Positions 26,027-34,890 of a stretch of DNA of 64,000 nt are shown here, piece after piece. Made by a program: the position numbers and the translations under genes. Numbering within the stretch: the first letter of the stretch is position 1; each line of letters begins with the position of its first letter. Below the pieces are notes generated by a model. That model was not told where the DNA came from and did no database searches. It was given only the letters and a program-made list of their open reading frames with translations. Location of the stretch: positions 496,001-560,000 of the forward strand of contig CAVPOQ010000008.1 of the NCBI GenBank assembly GCA_963707145.1. Direction: 5' to 3'. This DNA is from RPQJ01 sp963707145 (GTDB lineage Bacteria; Pseudomonadota; Gammaproteobacteria; Steroidobacterales; Steroidobacteraceae).

Positions 26027-28264
26027 ATGGATCGGCGGATGCAGCTCGCTGAAGTGGTCGACGACGCCCCGACGCCGGTCGGTTCGACGTCGCTCGATCC
26101 GTACGGCCAGATCGTCAAGATGCTGCTGCCGCGCGCCCAGTCCATTGCGATCTACGACCGCATGGGCCTGCCGATCTGGCTGAACGAGGGCCAGGACGCC
26201 CCCGAGCTGCATCGCCTGCTGCAGCAGGCGCTCACCGACGAACTGCGTGCCGGCGCGCAAGGCGACGGCCTCTCCGAGGCGGTCGATCGCGAGCACACGG
26301 CGTACGTGTTCCTGCTGCGGGACAGCGGGCAGCAGCTGATCGGCGCGGTCGGCATCGTGCTGCGGGAGGCCGTGCGCGCCGACGGCGCCCGCCCGTTTGC
26401 GCTGGTCGAGAGCCTGCTGCGGCCGGTGCTCGAGTGCCTGCACCGCGAGCTGCTCGCGCAGTACAGCATCGACGACCTGCAGCGCAGTCTGAACCTGCGC
26501 GATCGTGACCTCGAACTGCTGCTCGGTGCGACGCCGGACGGGGCGACGAACGGCGACTCTGCCGACGAACTGGCGCAGCTGGTGCAGGGTTGCGTGGATC
26601 ACCTCGGCTGCGCCGTGGGCGCGCTGCTGATCCCCGACAAGAACATCGCCGTGTGCCGCACCGGACAGGGCACGTCGCCACGCGACGGTGCGACGGTGCT
26701 CACGCGCGCGCACCGTTCGCTGCTGGCCTGGACGCAGCTGCACCGCCAGACGCTGACCTCGAACCGACCGGCGACGACCGGTCCGCTCGCGGGCGTGCCC
26801 TACAAGGTGCTGTCGTGCCCGGTGCTGCACGGCGGGCAGCGCGTGCTCGGCCTGCTCGCGCTGTTCAAGCCCGTGACCGCGCCGGACTTCGACCTGCGGC
26901 AGGTGCGCATCGTCGAGCTGCTGGTGCGCCGCGTCGCCTACATCCTGCTGAACGCCTACGACCCAGCGACCGGACTGCTGACGCGGACCGCCTTCGAGCT
27001 GCGTGCGCGCGGCCCGCTTGAGCAGGCGCCGTCGGGCAGCCACTGCATCATCTACGCCGACATCGACCGACTGCACGTGCTCAACGAGAACCTCGGCATG
27101 CACGTGGGCGACGAGGTGATCGTGCGCGTCGCGGAGGTGATCCGCCGCGGACTCGGACCGCGCATGCTCGCCGCGCGCATCTCCGGCGACCGCTTCGCGG
27201 TGTTCCTGCCCGAGTGTTCGGTGGAGGACGCCGAGCGGGTGGCCGAGCACATGCGCGAAGGTCTCGCGAGGCTCGGGTACGCCGCGGGCAGCCGGGCCGT
27301 CGAGGTCTCGGCAAGCTTCGGGGTGGCACGGGCAGCCGAAGGCAAGCACCCGCTCGCGCATGCGCTCGCGGCCGCGGAGATCGCCTGCAAGGCGGCGAAG
27401 GATCGCGGTCGCAACCGCGTCGAGACCTACCTCGACGCCGACCAGAGCATCGTGCGTCGCTACACGGACGTGACGATGGTCGGCACGTTGCGCCATGCAC
27501 TCGCCGCCGACAGCTTCCGCCTCGAGGCGCAGGCCGTCGTGCCGCTCCATGCGCCCGAGGGGCCGCCCGACGCCGGGACGCCGGGCCCGAGGTTCGAGCT
27601 GCTGCTGCGCATGACCGACGAGGCCGGCCAGAGCGTCGCGCCCGACCGCTTCTTCTCCGCCGCGGAACGCTACCAGCTGGCGCCCGCCATCGACCGCTGG
27701 GTGGTGCGGCACGTGCTCGCGACGCTCGGCGCCCGCGCTGCCGAACTGTGCGCCCGGCGCGCCTGCTTCGCGATCAACATCTCCGGGCAGTCGCTCGGCG
27801 ATCCGGAGTTCTGCACCTTCCTCGAGAACGCGCTGCGCGAGAGCCGCCTGCCCCCGGCGCTGCTCGCCTTCGAACTCACCGAGACGGCCGCCGTGGCGAA
27901 CATCGTGCGCGCCGAGACGCTGATGCGCCGGCTGCGCGATCTCGGCCACGAGGTCGCGCTGGATGACTTCGGCCGCGGTCTGAGTTCGCTCGGGTACCTC
28001 AAGGCGCTGCCGGTCACCTGCCTGAAGATCGACGGCAGCCTGGTGCGCGACGTGGTCGGCGACGAGCGCTCGCAGGCGATGCTGAGCGCCATCGTGGGCC
28101 TCGCCGGCGCGATGCGGCTCGCCACGGTCGCCGAGTGCGTCGAAAGCGAGGAGATCCGCCAGATCACCTGCAATCTCGGCGTGCAGTTCGGGCAGGGATT
28201 CGCCCTCGGTCGCCCCGCTCCGATGGATAAGGTGCTCGGCGGCCTGCTCGGCGCTAGTATCTGA
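26027..28264 (+). CDS. GGDEF/EAL protein, degenerate cyclase with intact phosphodiesterase motifs
   Basis: The cytoplasmic protein (about 745 residues) starts with an uncharacterised region, then a GAF-like segment (about 175-320). A GGDEF-type domain follows (about 325-470) in which the signature has become SGDRF, so it should lack cyclase activity. The EAL domain (about 490-740) keeps the catalytic set: ELLLRM in place of EALLRW, INISGQSL, FELTET, LDDFGRG, LKIDGSLV, VAECVES and FGQGFALG. It is probably a c-di-GMP phosphodiesterase regulated by its N-terminus. ATG 26027 is chosen; the frame is open to 25892 and ATG 26039 is another option. It sits between envC and the protease gene, on the same strand. 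Confidence 0.85.
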   Translation: MDRRMQLAEVVDDAPTPVGSTSLDPYGQIVKMLLPRAQSIAIYDRMGLPIWLNEGQDAPELHRLLQQALTDELRAGAQGDGLSEAVDREHTAYVFLLRDSGQQLIGAVGIVLREAVRADGARPFALVESLLRPVLECLHRELLAQYSIDDLQRSLNLRDRDLELLLGATPDGATNGDSADELAQLVQGCVDHLGCAVGALLIPDKNIAVCRTGQGTSPRDGATVLTRAHRSLLAWTQLHRQTLTSNRPATTGPLAGVPYKVLSCPVLHGGQRVLGLLALFKPVTAPDFDLRQVRIVELLVRRVAYILLNAYDPATGLLTRTAFELRARGPLEQAPSGSHCIIYADIDRLHVLNENLGMHVGDEVIVRVAEVIRRGLGPRMLAARISGDRFAVFLPECSVEDAERVAEHMREGLARLGYAAGSRAVEVSASFGVARAAEGKHPLAHALAAAEIACKAAKDRGRNRVETYLDADQSIVRRYTDVTMVGTLRHALAADSFRLEAQAVVPLHAPEGPPDAGTPGPRFELLLRMTDEAGQSVAPDRFFSAAERYQLAPAIDRWVVRHVLATLGARAAELCARRACFAINISGQSLGDPEFCTFLENALRESRLPPALLAFELTETAAVANIVRAETLMRRLRDLGHEVALDDFGRGLSSLGYLKALPVTCLKIDGSLVRDVVGDERSQAMLSAIVGLAGAMRLATVAECVESEEIRQITCNLGVQFGQGFALGRPAPMDKVLGGLLGASI

Positions 28265-28290
28265 ACCCCTTCCGACCGTCGGGGCCACCC

Positions 28291-29522
28291 GTGTCCAGGG
28301 CCGTTCGAACCGTTCTCGCCGTCGCCGCCGGCGCCCTGCTCGGGGCCGGGTTGATGCTCGTGCGCGGCGCGTCCGGCCACCGGGTCGCGCAGCCACCGCC
28401 GCCAGCGCCCGTCGCCGCACCGCCGGCGACGCTGCTCGAGGAGGTGGCGGAACACCTGCGCCGCGACTACGTCGACGGCCTGCAGCCCGGCGACCTCGAC
28501 CGCGCTGCCGTGGACGGCATGGTCGCGCGCCTCGACCCGCATTCCGCGTTCCTCGACGTCGCCGCCTACGAGGCGATGCGGGTCAGCACCACCGGGCAGT
28601 ACTCGGGCGTCGGCCTCGAGGTGGCGGACCGGGACGGCCGGATCGTCGTGGTGAGCCCGATCGCGGCCTCGCCGGCGGAGCGCGCCGGGGTCCGCGCCGG
28701 CGACGTCCTGCTCGCGATCGACGACGAGGCGGTTGCGCCGGGCGGACTGCTGGCCGCCATCGAGCGCATGCGCGGCCGGACCGGGTCGACGGTGCGTCTG
28801 GTCGTGGCGCGCGCGGGCGCGCCCGAGCCGCTGCGGTTCGAGCTCGAGCGCTCCGAGGTGCACCTGCACACGGTGAGCGCCGCGCGGCTGGCCGGGGCAG
28901 TACGGCTATCTGCGCGTCACCCACTTCAACGACGAGACGCCGCGCGACCTGCGCCGCGAACTGGCGAGCCTGCAGGCCGACGGACCGCTGCGTGGGCTGG
29001 TGCTCGACCTGCGGGGCAACCCCGGCGGCGTGCTCGAGTCGGCCGTGAGCGTGGCGGACGACTTCCTCGAGGACGGACTCATCGTTCGCGCCGAGGGCCG
29101 TGCCGCCGGCGCCCGCTTCGAGATGCGCGCCACCGACGGCGACCTGCTCGGCCACGCGCCGCTCGTCGTGCTGGTGGACCGCAGTTCCGCCTCGGGCTCC
29201 GAGATCGTCGCCGGCGCACTGCGCGATCACCGGCGCGCGACGCTGATGGGCGAGCGCACTTTCGGCAAGGGCTCGGTGCAGACCGTCATCCCGCTGCGCG
29301 GCGGCCAGGCGCTGAAGCTCACCACGTCACGCTACTTCACGCCCTCCGGGCGTGTCGCTCCACGAGCGTGGCCTCGAGCCGGACGTGCTGCTCGGCGACG
29401 AGTTGCGTGCCGCCGCCGCGGCCGGCGCCGAGCCCGCTGCCGACCCGGCGGTGCAGACCGCGCTGCAGTACCTGCGCGATCGGGGGCTCGGCACCCAGGT
29501 CGCGCTCGCCGGCGGCGGCTGA
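28291..29522 (+). CDS. ctpA: S41 C-terminal processing protease (frameshifted twice as sequenced)
   Basis: A CtpA-type serine protease: an N-terminal membrane anchor or signal (about residues 5-25), the pro-region, a PDZ domain (about 100-185, TGQYSGVGLEVADRDGRIVVVSPI), and the S41 catalytic domain. The latter has LDLRGNPGGVLESAV, the Ser loop DRSSASGSEIVAGAL and the Lys motif GERTFGKGSVQT. Two single-base insertions break the frame: near 28898 (four Gs in GCCGGGGCAG) and near 29352 (CGTGTCGC). Correcting both gives GQYGYLRVTHF and PSGRSLHERGLEPDV and a protein of about 409 residues, normal for CtpA. It probably trims periplasmic or membrane proteins. GTG 28291 is the start. envC-ctpA neighbours are common; here a c-di-GMP gene intervenes. 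Confidence 0.85.
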
Positions 29523-29546
29523 GAGCCGCGCGCGGAGGGATCCGTC

Positions 29547-30104
29547 ATGTCGAAGGTGCTCGTGCCGCTCGCGGAGGGCTTCGAGGAGATCGAGGCCGTC
29601 GTGGTCGTGGACCTGCTGCGGCGCGCCGGCATCGAGGTGCGCACCGCGGCACTCGGCCGGCGCGAGGTCACCGGTTCGCACGGCATCACGCTGGTCGCCG
29701 ACATTGCCATCGACGCGGCCGGTGCGGACCAGTACGACATGATCGTGCTGCCCGGGGGCATGCCGGGCGCGGCCCATCTGAAGTCCGACGCTCGTGTGAT
29801 CGCGCTGCTGCGCGAGTTCGCCGCGACGGGCCGCTACACGGCGGCCATCTGCGCCGCGCCCGCCGTGCTCGCCCACGCGGGCCTGCTTACCGATCGCGCC
29901 GCGACCAGCTACCCGGGGTTCCTCGAGGCCGACTCGGCGCCGGGCCTCCGCCTGCGCGAGGACCCGGTCGTCATCGACGGCAAGGTCGTCACATCGCGCG
30001 GCCCGGGCACGGCCGTGCCGTTCGCGCTGTCGCTGATCGAACTGCTCGAGGGCGCACCGGCACGCCGCGCGGTGCAGGAACGGCTGCAGCTGCCGGCCGC
30101 CTAG
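29547..30104 (+). CDS. DJ-1/PfpI family protein
   Basis: The 185-residue protein belongs to the DJ-1 family (YajL-like). It has the class I glutamine amidotransferase-like fold with EGFEEIEAV (the acidic residue next to the reactive cysteine), IVLPGGMPGAAHL, and AAICAAPAVLAHAGLL with nucleophile Cys102. A VTSRGPGTAVPFAL segment near residue 148 completes the DJ-1 signature. Members act as glyoxalase/deglycase-like or oxidative-stress chaperone proteins in the cytoplasm; the exact activity is debated. ATG 29547 begins 24 bases after the protease stop and may be co-transcribed with it. Confidence 0.92.
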   Translation: MSKVLVPLAEGFEEIEAVVVVDLLRRAGIEVRTAALGRREVTGSHGITLVADIAIDAAGADQYDMIVLPGGMPGAAHLKSDARVIALLREFAATGRYTAAICAAPAVLAHAGLLTDRAATSYPGFLEADSAPGLRLREDPVVIDGKVVTSRGPGTAVPFALSLIELLEGAPARRAVQERLQLPAA

Positions 30105-30150
30105 GGGCCGGCGGCGGCGACGCACGGTCGTCGAGGCGCCGCGGCGCGTC

Positions 30151-30534
30151 TCAGAAGAACTGCCGGGCGGCGCCCCACAGCGCCCCGATCAGCAGCACAC
30201 CGATCGGCAGCACGCTGAGGCCGAAGCCGATCTCGCGCTTCGCCGGATCCTTCACGTAGCTGAGCAGGTAGAGGGCCCGCCCCACGACGAACACGAGGCC
30301 GAGCAGCGCGGCCCAGGTCGGGCTCACGTAGGTGCCGAACAGCCACATCGCCGGCACGAACGCCACCAGCAGCTCGAGCGTGTTGTAGTGCACACGGAAA
30401 TAGCGTTCGAAAACTTCGTGGCCGCTGGTGGCCGGCGCCTTCACGCCGTACCTGCCGCGGGCGCGGCCGACGAGCGCGCCGAAGACGACGTACTCGAGCA
30501 GCGCGATCACGATGACGATGGCGACGGGTTCCAT
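30151..30534 (-). CDS. MAPEG family membrane protein
   Basis: The 127-residue protein has four predicted membrane helices and the MAPEG pattern: an N-terminal helix, the basic loop RGRYGVKAPATSGHEVFERYFRVHYNT with the conserved E-R-x-x-R-x-x-x-N arrangement, then helices LLVAFVPAMWLF, LLGLVFVVGRALY and the C-terminal IGVLLIGALWG. Family members include glutathione-dependent enzymes; bacterial ones are mostly uncharacterised. ATG 30534 is divergent from the holin-like gene at 30626 and convergent with the DJ-1 gene. Confidence 0.88.
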   Translation of the reverse strand: MEPVAIVIVIALLEYVVFGALVGRARGRYGVKAPATSGHEVFERYFRVHYNTLELLVAFVPAMWLFGTYVSPTWAALLGLVFVVGRALYLLSYVKDPAKREIGFGLSVLPIGVLLIGALWGAARQFF

Positions 30535-30625
30535 GCGGCGGCCTCGGGCAAATTGGTGTGGCGGGCAGATTCCTTTACCATCCCGCCCACGTCAACGGCC
30601 GCACACGGCCCCGGGAGTACGAGTC

Positions 30626-31000
30626 ATGGTGGGATTCCTGCTGCGTGCCGCGATCAGCGCGCTCGGACTGTGGCTGGCGAGCGAGTTGCTGAAAGGCCTC
30701 ACGTTCGACTCGACGGCCAAGCTGATCGTTGCGGCCATCGTGCTCGGCCTCGTCAACGCCATCGTGCGGCCGCTCGCCTTCATCCTCACGTTGCCGATCA
30801 CGGTCGTCACGCTCGGCCTGTTCCTGCTGGTGCTCAACGCCGGCATGGTGGCGCTGGTGGCGTGGCTCGTCCCCGGGTTCCAGGTCGCGGGGTTCTGGAC
30901 CGCGGTCGGCGCCGCGCTGATCGTGAGCCTGGTGTCGTGGGCGGCCTCGAGCGTGATCGGCTCGAAGGGCGAGGTGGAGATGTTCCGGCCGAAGCGCTGA
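30626..31000 (+). CDS. Phage holin family 4-like membrane protein
   Basis: The 124-residue protein has four hydrophobic helices and matches the phage holin superfamily IV type (PF04020), a family of small bacterial inner-membrane proteins that despite the name are mostly chromosomal and of unknown role. The conserved VLGLVNAIVRPLAFILTLPITVVTLGLFLLVLNAGM block is visible around residues 38-73. The C-terminus is short and basic. ATG 30626 is chosen over upstream starts because it begins the first helix directly. It is convergent with the EamA gene (stop at 31008), only 7 bases apart. Confidence 0.88.
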   Translation: MVGFLLRAAISALGLWLASELLKGLTFDSTAKLIVAAIVLGLVNAIVRPLAFILTLPITVVTLGLFLLVLNAGMVALVAWLVPGFQVAGFWTAVGAALIVSLVSWAASSVIGSKGEVEMFRPKR

Positions 31001-31007
31001 GCGCGGC

Positions 31008-31916
31008 TCAGGCGAGCCGGCCCGGCAGCGTCACCAGCGCGACGCCGAGCAGCACCACGATCATGCCCGCCACCTGCAGCGGGCCGAGCGACTCGCCGAG
31101 CACCGCCCAGCCGAGCACGGTTGCCACCGCGGGGTTCACGTAGGCGAACGTGCCGACGCGGTCCGCGGGGACGCGCTTCAGCAGCCACGAGTACGCCGTG
31201 TAGGCGACGGCCGAGCCGAACACGGCGAGGTAGGCCATCGCGGCGAGCCCGCCGGGGCGCCACTCCCAGCGCGGCAGCTCGCCGGTCGCGACGCCCGCGA
31301 GCAGCAGCCACGTCCCCCCCAGCAGCATCATCACGGCGTTGAAGGCCACCGGCCCGACGGCGAGTGCGGCGTCCCGATACAGGATCGAGCCGATCGCCCA
31401 CGACAAGCTGCCGATCAGCACCAGCGACTGCCACGCGACGTGGCCGGACGGCACGGCGCCGCGCGGCCAGACGATCAGCGCCACGCCGAGGAACCCGAGC
31501 AGCAGGCCGATGGAGCCGCGCACGGTGAGGGCGTGGCCTCTCGGTCCCAGCGCACCGAGTGCGGCGATCCACAGTGCCGAACTGGTCGCGAGCAGCGCGG
31601 CCTGGTTCGAGGCGAGGTGCTGCAGCGCGTAGGTGCTCACGCCGTTGCTGAAGGTGATCATCAGCAGCGAGAACAGCAGCATCGGGCGCCACTCGCGCAG
31701 GCCGCGCGGAAATCGCTCGCGCAGCACCAGCGCCACCAGTGCGAGCAGGCTGCCGGCCACCAGGAACCGCCCGCCCGCGAACAGGAACGGCGGCAACTCG
31801 CGCACGCCCAGCCGGATGACGAGGAACGTCGAGCCCCACACGAGGTAGATCGCCGCGAAGGCGACGACGATCTTGAGCCGGAGTCGCGGGTCGTCCGGCG
31901 TCGGCGCGCCGCTCAC
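31008..31916 (-). CDS. EamA/DMT-family transporter
   Basis: The 302-residue inner-membrane protein has ten predicted helices in two EamA repeats (about residues 15-140 and 155-295), the drug/metabolite transporter architecture. Repeat 1 has AFAAIYLVWGSTFLVIRLGV, ending ATSSALWIAALGAL. Repeat 2 has SLSWAIGSILYRDAA and AYTAYSWLLKRVPADRVGTFAYVNPAVATVLGW, the classical EamA ending. Substrate is unknown; relatives export amino acids or metabolites. The start is GTG 31916, overlapping the stop of the upstream OPT gene (GTGA), so the two are translationally coupled. Confidence 0.9.
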   Translation of the reverse strand: MSGAPTPDDPRLRLKIVVAFAAIYLVWGSTFLVIRLGVRELPPFLFAGGRFLVAGSLLALVALVLRERFPRGLREWRPMLLFSLLMITFSNGVSTYALQHLASNQAALLATSSALWIAALGALGPRGHALTVRGSIGLLLGFLGVALIVWPRGAVPSGHVAWQSLVLIGSLSWAIGSILYRDAALAVGPVAFNAVMMLLGGTWLLLAGVATGELPRWEWRPGGLAAMAYLAVFGSAVAYTAYSWLLKRVPADRVGTFAYVNPAVATVLGWAVLGESLGPLQVAGMIVVLLGVALVTLPGRLA

Positions 31917-33842
31917 GTTCGCCGCGTGCCCACCCGGTAGAGCATCAGCGCCAGCCAGCCCACGATCGCGAGGCCGAGCCAGCCGCCGAACTGCAGGCCG
32001 GCGGGCAGTGCGAGCACGTCGGCGCGCCCGGAGGTCACGATCGGGATGGCGATGAAGATGCCCATCAGTGCCTCGCCGGTGATCAGGCCCGCGGCGAACA
32101 GCATGCCGTTGCGCTTGGCGCGCTCCGCCTCGGGCGTCTCGCCGTGCACGCCGAGCTTCTTCTCGACCAGCCAGGCGAGCAGGCCGCCGAGGAAGATCGG
32201 CACGGCGAGCTCGAGCGGCAGGTAGATGCCGACCGCCACCGCGAGCACCGGCGCGCGGAACTCCGAGCCCCGCTTCTTGAGCCACAGGTCCCAGGCGATC
32301 ACGGCCACGCCGATCGCGGCGCCGATCGCGATCATGTCCCAGGGCAGGTAGCCGCCGAACATGCCCTTGGCGACCGACGCCATCAGCGTCGCCTGCGGCG
32401 CGATCAGCGGCGAGGGGTGCTCGGCCGTCGGCACGCCGATGCCGTAGGCCTTGAGCAGCAGGTTCAGTACCGGCGCCATCACGAGCGCGCTCGAGGCGGC
32501 GCCGATCGCGAGCATCACCTGCTGCTTCCACGGTGTGGCGCCGACGATGATAGCCGCACTTGAGGTCCTGCAGGTTGTCGCCGCCGATGCAGGCCGCGCA
32601 GCAGACCACCGCGCCGATCATGATCGCCGCGACCGGGCCGAGCGCGGCGCCCTTGCCCATCAGCAGCATCAGCACCAGCGAGGCGAACAGGATCGTGCAG
32701 ATGGTGATGCCGGAGACGGGGTTGTTCGAGGAGCCCACCAGGCCCGCCATGTAGGCCGAGACCGACACGAACAGGAACCCCGCCACGATCATGATGATCG
32801 TCATCGGCAGGCTCACGGCGACGCTGCCGACGATCGTCTGGTACAGCGCGAACAGCGGCAGCGTGAACAGCAGCGTGCCGATCAGCATCGCCTTCATCGG
32901 CAGGTCCCGCTCGGTGTGCGCGACCACGCGGTCGGCGCCGGCCCGTGCCGCGGCGAGCCCGCTGCGGATGCCCGAGAGCAGCGACTGGCGGATGGAAATC
33001 AGCGCCCAGACGCCGCCCACCAGCATCGCGCCGACGCCGAGGTAACGGATCTGCGCCGACCAGATGGCGAACGCGGCGTCCTCGGCGCTGCCTGCCGCGA
33101 CGCGCGCGGCGAGCTCCGGGTTGCCGTCGAGGAAGAACGCCGCGTAGACCGGGATCGCGACGTTCCAGGAGATCATGCCGCCGATCAGCACGAGGATGCC
33201 GACGTTGAGGCCGACGATGTAGCCCACGCCGAGCAGCGCCGGGGAGAGATTCGTGCCGTAGTAGCCGAGCCACTTGCCGAGCCAGCCGGAGATCGAGGCG
33301 GTGTCCGGGAAGAGCCGCAGGCCGCTGGCCGCGGCGAGCTTGGCGAAGCCGCCGCCGAGCGCCGCGAACCCGAGGATCTTGACGCCCTCGGCCGGATTCT
33401 CGCCGGTCTTGAGCACCTCGGCCGCGGCCTTGCCCTCGGGGAAGGCGAGGCCCTGGTCGACGATCAGCGCGCGGCGCAGCGGCACCGAGAAGAACACGCC
33501 GAGGATGCCGCCCAGGCCCGCGATGGCAAGCACCCACAGGTACTTGAAGTCCACCCAGTGGCCGAGGATCACCAGCGCCGGGATCGTGAAGATCACGCCC
33601 GAGGCGATCGAGGAGCCGGCCGAGGCGCCGGTCTGGACGATGTTGTTCTCGAGGATGGTGCTGCCGCCGAGCACGCGCAGTACCGCCATGGACACCACCG
33701 CCGCCGGGATCGCGGACGCGATCGTCATGCCGGCGAACAGGCCGAGGTAGGTGTTGGCCGCGGCGAGGATCATCGCGAGCACGATCGCGAGCACCACCGC
33801 ACGCGTGGTCAGCTGCGGCGGCGAGACGGAACTCGGGTTCAT
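31913..33842 (-). CDS. OPT-family oligopeptide transporter (frameshifted as sequenced)
   Basis: This large inner-membrane transporter of the oligopeptide transporter (OPT) family would have about 15 helices. Family marks are AANTYLGLFAGMTIASAIPAAVVSMAVL, NIVQTGASAGSSIASGVIFTIPAL, LAFPEGKAAAEVLKTGE and, after the break, GYIVGATPWKQQVMLAIG. The frame is broken near 32551 by one extra base in CTATCATCG; correction gives about 642 residues, typical of bacterial OPTs. Uncorrected, the frame runs on through the EamA gene and looks like a 975-residue fusion, which is an artefact. ATG 33842 is the start. Likely cargo is small peptides or metal chelates; not determinable here. Confidence 0.88.
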
Positions 33843-34014
33843 CGTCGGCGGGTCCCCAAGGGTCGTTGTGTGGGCGCGAGCGTAGCAGGAAGCCTGCCGA
33901 AAAATCCGGGTGATCGGAGATTCAAACAGCCTCACCAGCAGCCTGCCAGGCGCGAGTGCTCCTCGACGCGCCCAGCCAGGTCGGCGGCGGTGGTGTCCGT
34001 CCGATGCGTGAGCG

Positions 34015-34464
34015 CTACTTCAGGCAGACGACGAGGCGGGCCGAGTGGCTGCGCCAGTTGACGGGGATCACGATCGGCTGACCGCCCTCTGGCAGCTGCG
34101 GCTTTTCGCCGCTGCCCGCCAGTACCGTCGGCACGGAGATGACGAACTGGTTGCCGAAGTCGCGGCGTGCATTGCCGGCGATCGTATTGGCCACCTCGCC
34201 GACGACGTCGCACATGTTCTCGTGCGATACGTCGCTCTCGTTCATGCTCATCAGCAGTACCGTGAGCATGCCGCGTGGCGCCGTGAGATAGACGACCCCA
34301 TCGCGACGTCCGGACACAGAGATCACACCGGTGTATTCGTGCATTTCCGGTGCGCCGGGACTCATCAGGTAGGGCGATCCGACGAATGCCGGCTGCCGCG
34401 TGGCGACCTCGAAGTAGTGGGTCGTTCCGTGCAGAAAGGTGCGGATGACCTGTTCGTCGAGCAT
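34015..34464 (-). CDS. CheX-like chemotaxis phosphatase domain protein
   Basis: The 149-residue protein matches the CheX/CheC-type phosphatase fold. These proteins dephosphorylate CheY through a conserved Glu-x-x-Asn pair, visible here as VVGEVANTIAGNAR. The preceding DGVVYLTAPRGMLTVLL and following VISVPTVLAG strands fit the fold. It starts at ATG 34464, 5 bases after the CheY-like gene, and closes a four-gene operon with a TonB-type protein and a CheA-like kinase. It probably turns off the CheY encoded beside it. Confidence 0.82.
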   Translation of the reverse strand: MLDEQVIRTFLHGTTHYFEVATRQPAFVGSPYLMSPGAPEMHEYTGVISVSGRRDGVVYLTAPRGMLTVLLMSMNESDVSHENMCDVVGEVANTIAGNARRDFGNQFVISVPTVLAGSGEKPQLPEGGQPIVIPVNWRSHSARLVVCLK

Positions 34465-34469
34465 CGCGC

Positions 34470-34874
34470 TCAGGCTCCGCCCAGCAACTCTTCGAGTGCC
34501 TCGTTGAGCTGGCGATCGGTGAACGGCTTGTTCAGGAAGCCGTTGGCGCCTTTCTCCATGGCCTCCACCGCGGTCGCCTTGTCGGCCAGTGCCGACACAA
34601 TGAGGATCAGTACGCCGGGCTTCATCTGTACCAGTCTTTCCACGCACTCGATGCCATTCATGTGGGGCATCGTGATGTCCATCGTGACGACGTCGGGGTC
34701 TGTCGCGATGAACCGCTCGACCGCCTCGCGGCCGTCACGTGCAGTGCCGACGACCTGCAGCCGGGGCAGTCGCTGGGAGCGCTCGATGCGTCGACGGATG
34801 ATGTTCGAGTCGTCGACGATCAGCAGGCGCAGCGGCTGCACCACGTCGAGTGCCTCTGAGATCATCGAGCTCAT
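34470..34874 (-). CDS. CheY-like single-domain response regulator
   Basis: The 134-residue protein is a stand-alone receiver: acidic pair LIVDDSNIIRRR near residue 20, phosphoacceptor Asp66 in VTMDITMPHMNG, switch Ser/Thr in LIVSALAD and conserved lysine in GFLNKPF. There is no output domain, so it acts by binding a partner. It lies 16 bases downstream of the CheA-like kinase gene and just before the CheX-like phosphatase gene, which makes kinase-receiver-phosphatase a complete relay. The start could be ATG 34874 or the internal ATG three codons later. Confidence 0.92.
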   Translation of the reverse strand: MSSMISEALDVVQPLRLLIVDDSNIIRRRIERSQRLPRLQVVGTARDGREAVERFIATDPDVVTMDITMPHMNGIECVERLVQMKPGVLILIVSALADKATAVEAMEKGANGFLNKPFTDRQLNEALEELLGGA

Positions 34875-34890
34875 GATCCGCCGATCGCGC

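Noticed and set aside
28880..29360. Programmed frameshifting as an explanation of the broken protease and other genes
   Set aside because: No slippery heptamer with a following structure is seen, and the breaks occur in unrelated genes, often at G/C runs, where sequencing error is common.
31008..33935. Apparent 975-residue fusion of an OPT transporter and an EamA transporter
   Set aside because: It arises from a one-base insertion near 32551. The corrected OPT frame ends at 31913 and the EamA gene starts with its own GTG overlapping that stop.
32451..34061. 536-residue plus-strand open frame opposite the OPT gene
   Set aside because: Composition is rich in Arg/Asp/His, as expected from the complement of a GC-rich membrane gene, and no motif is present.
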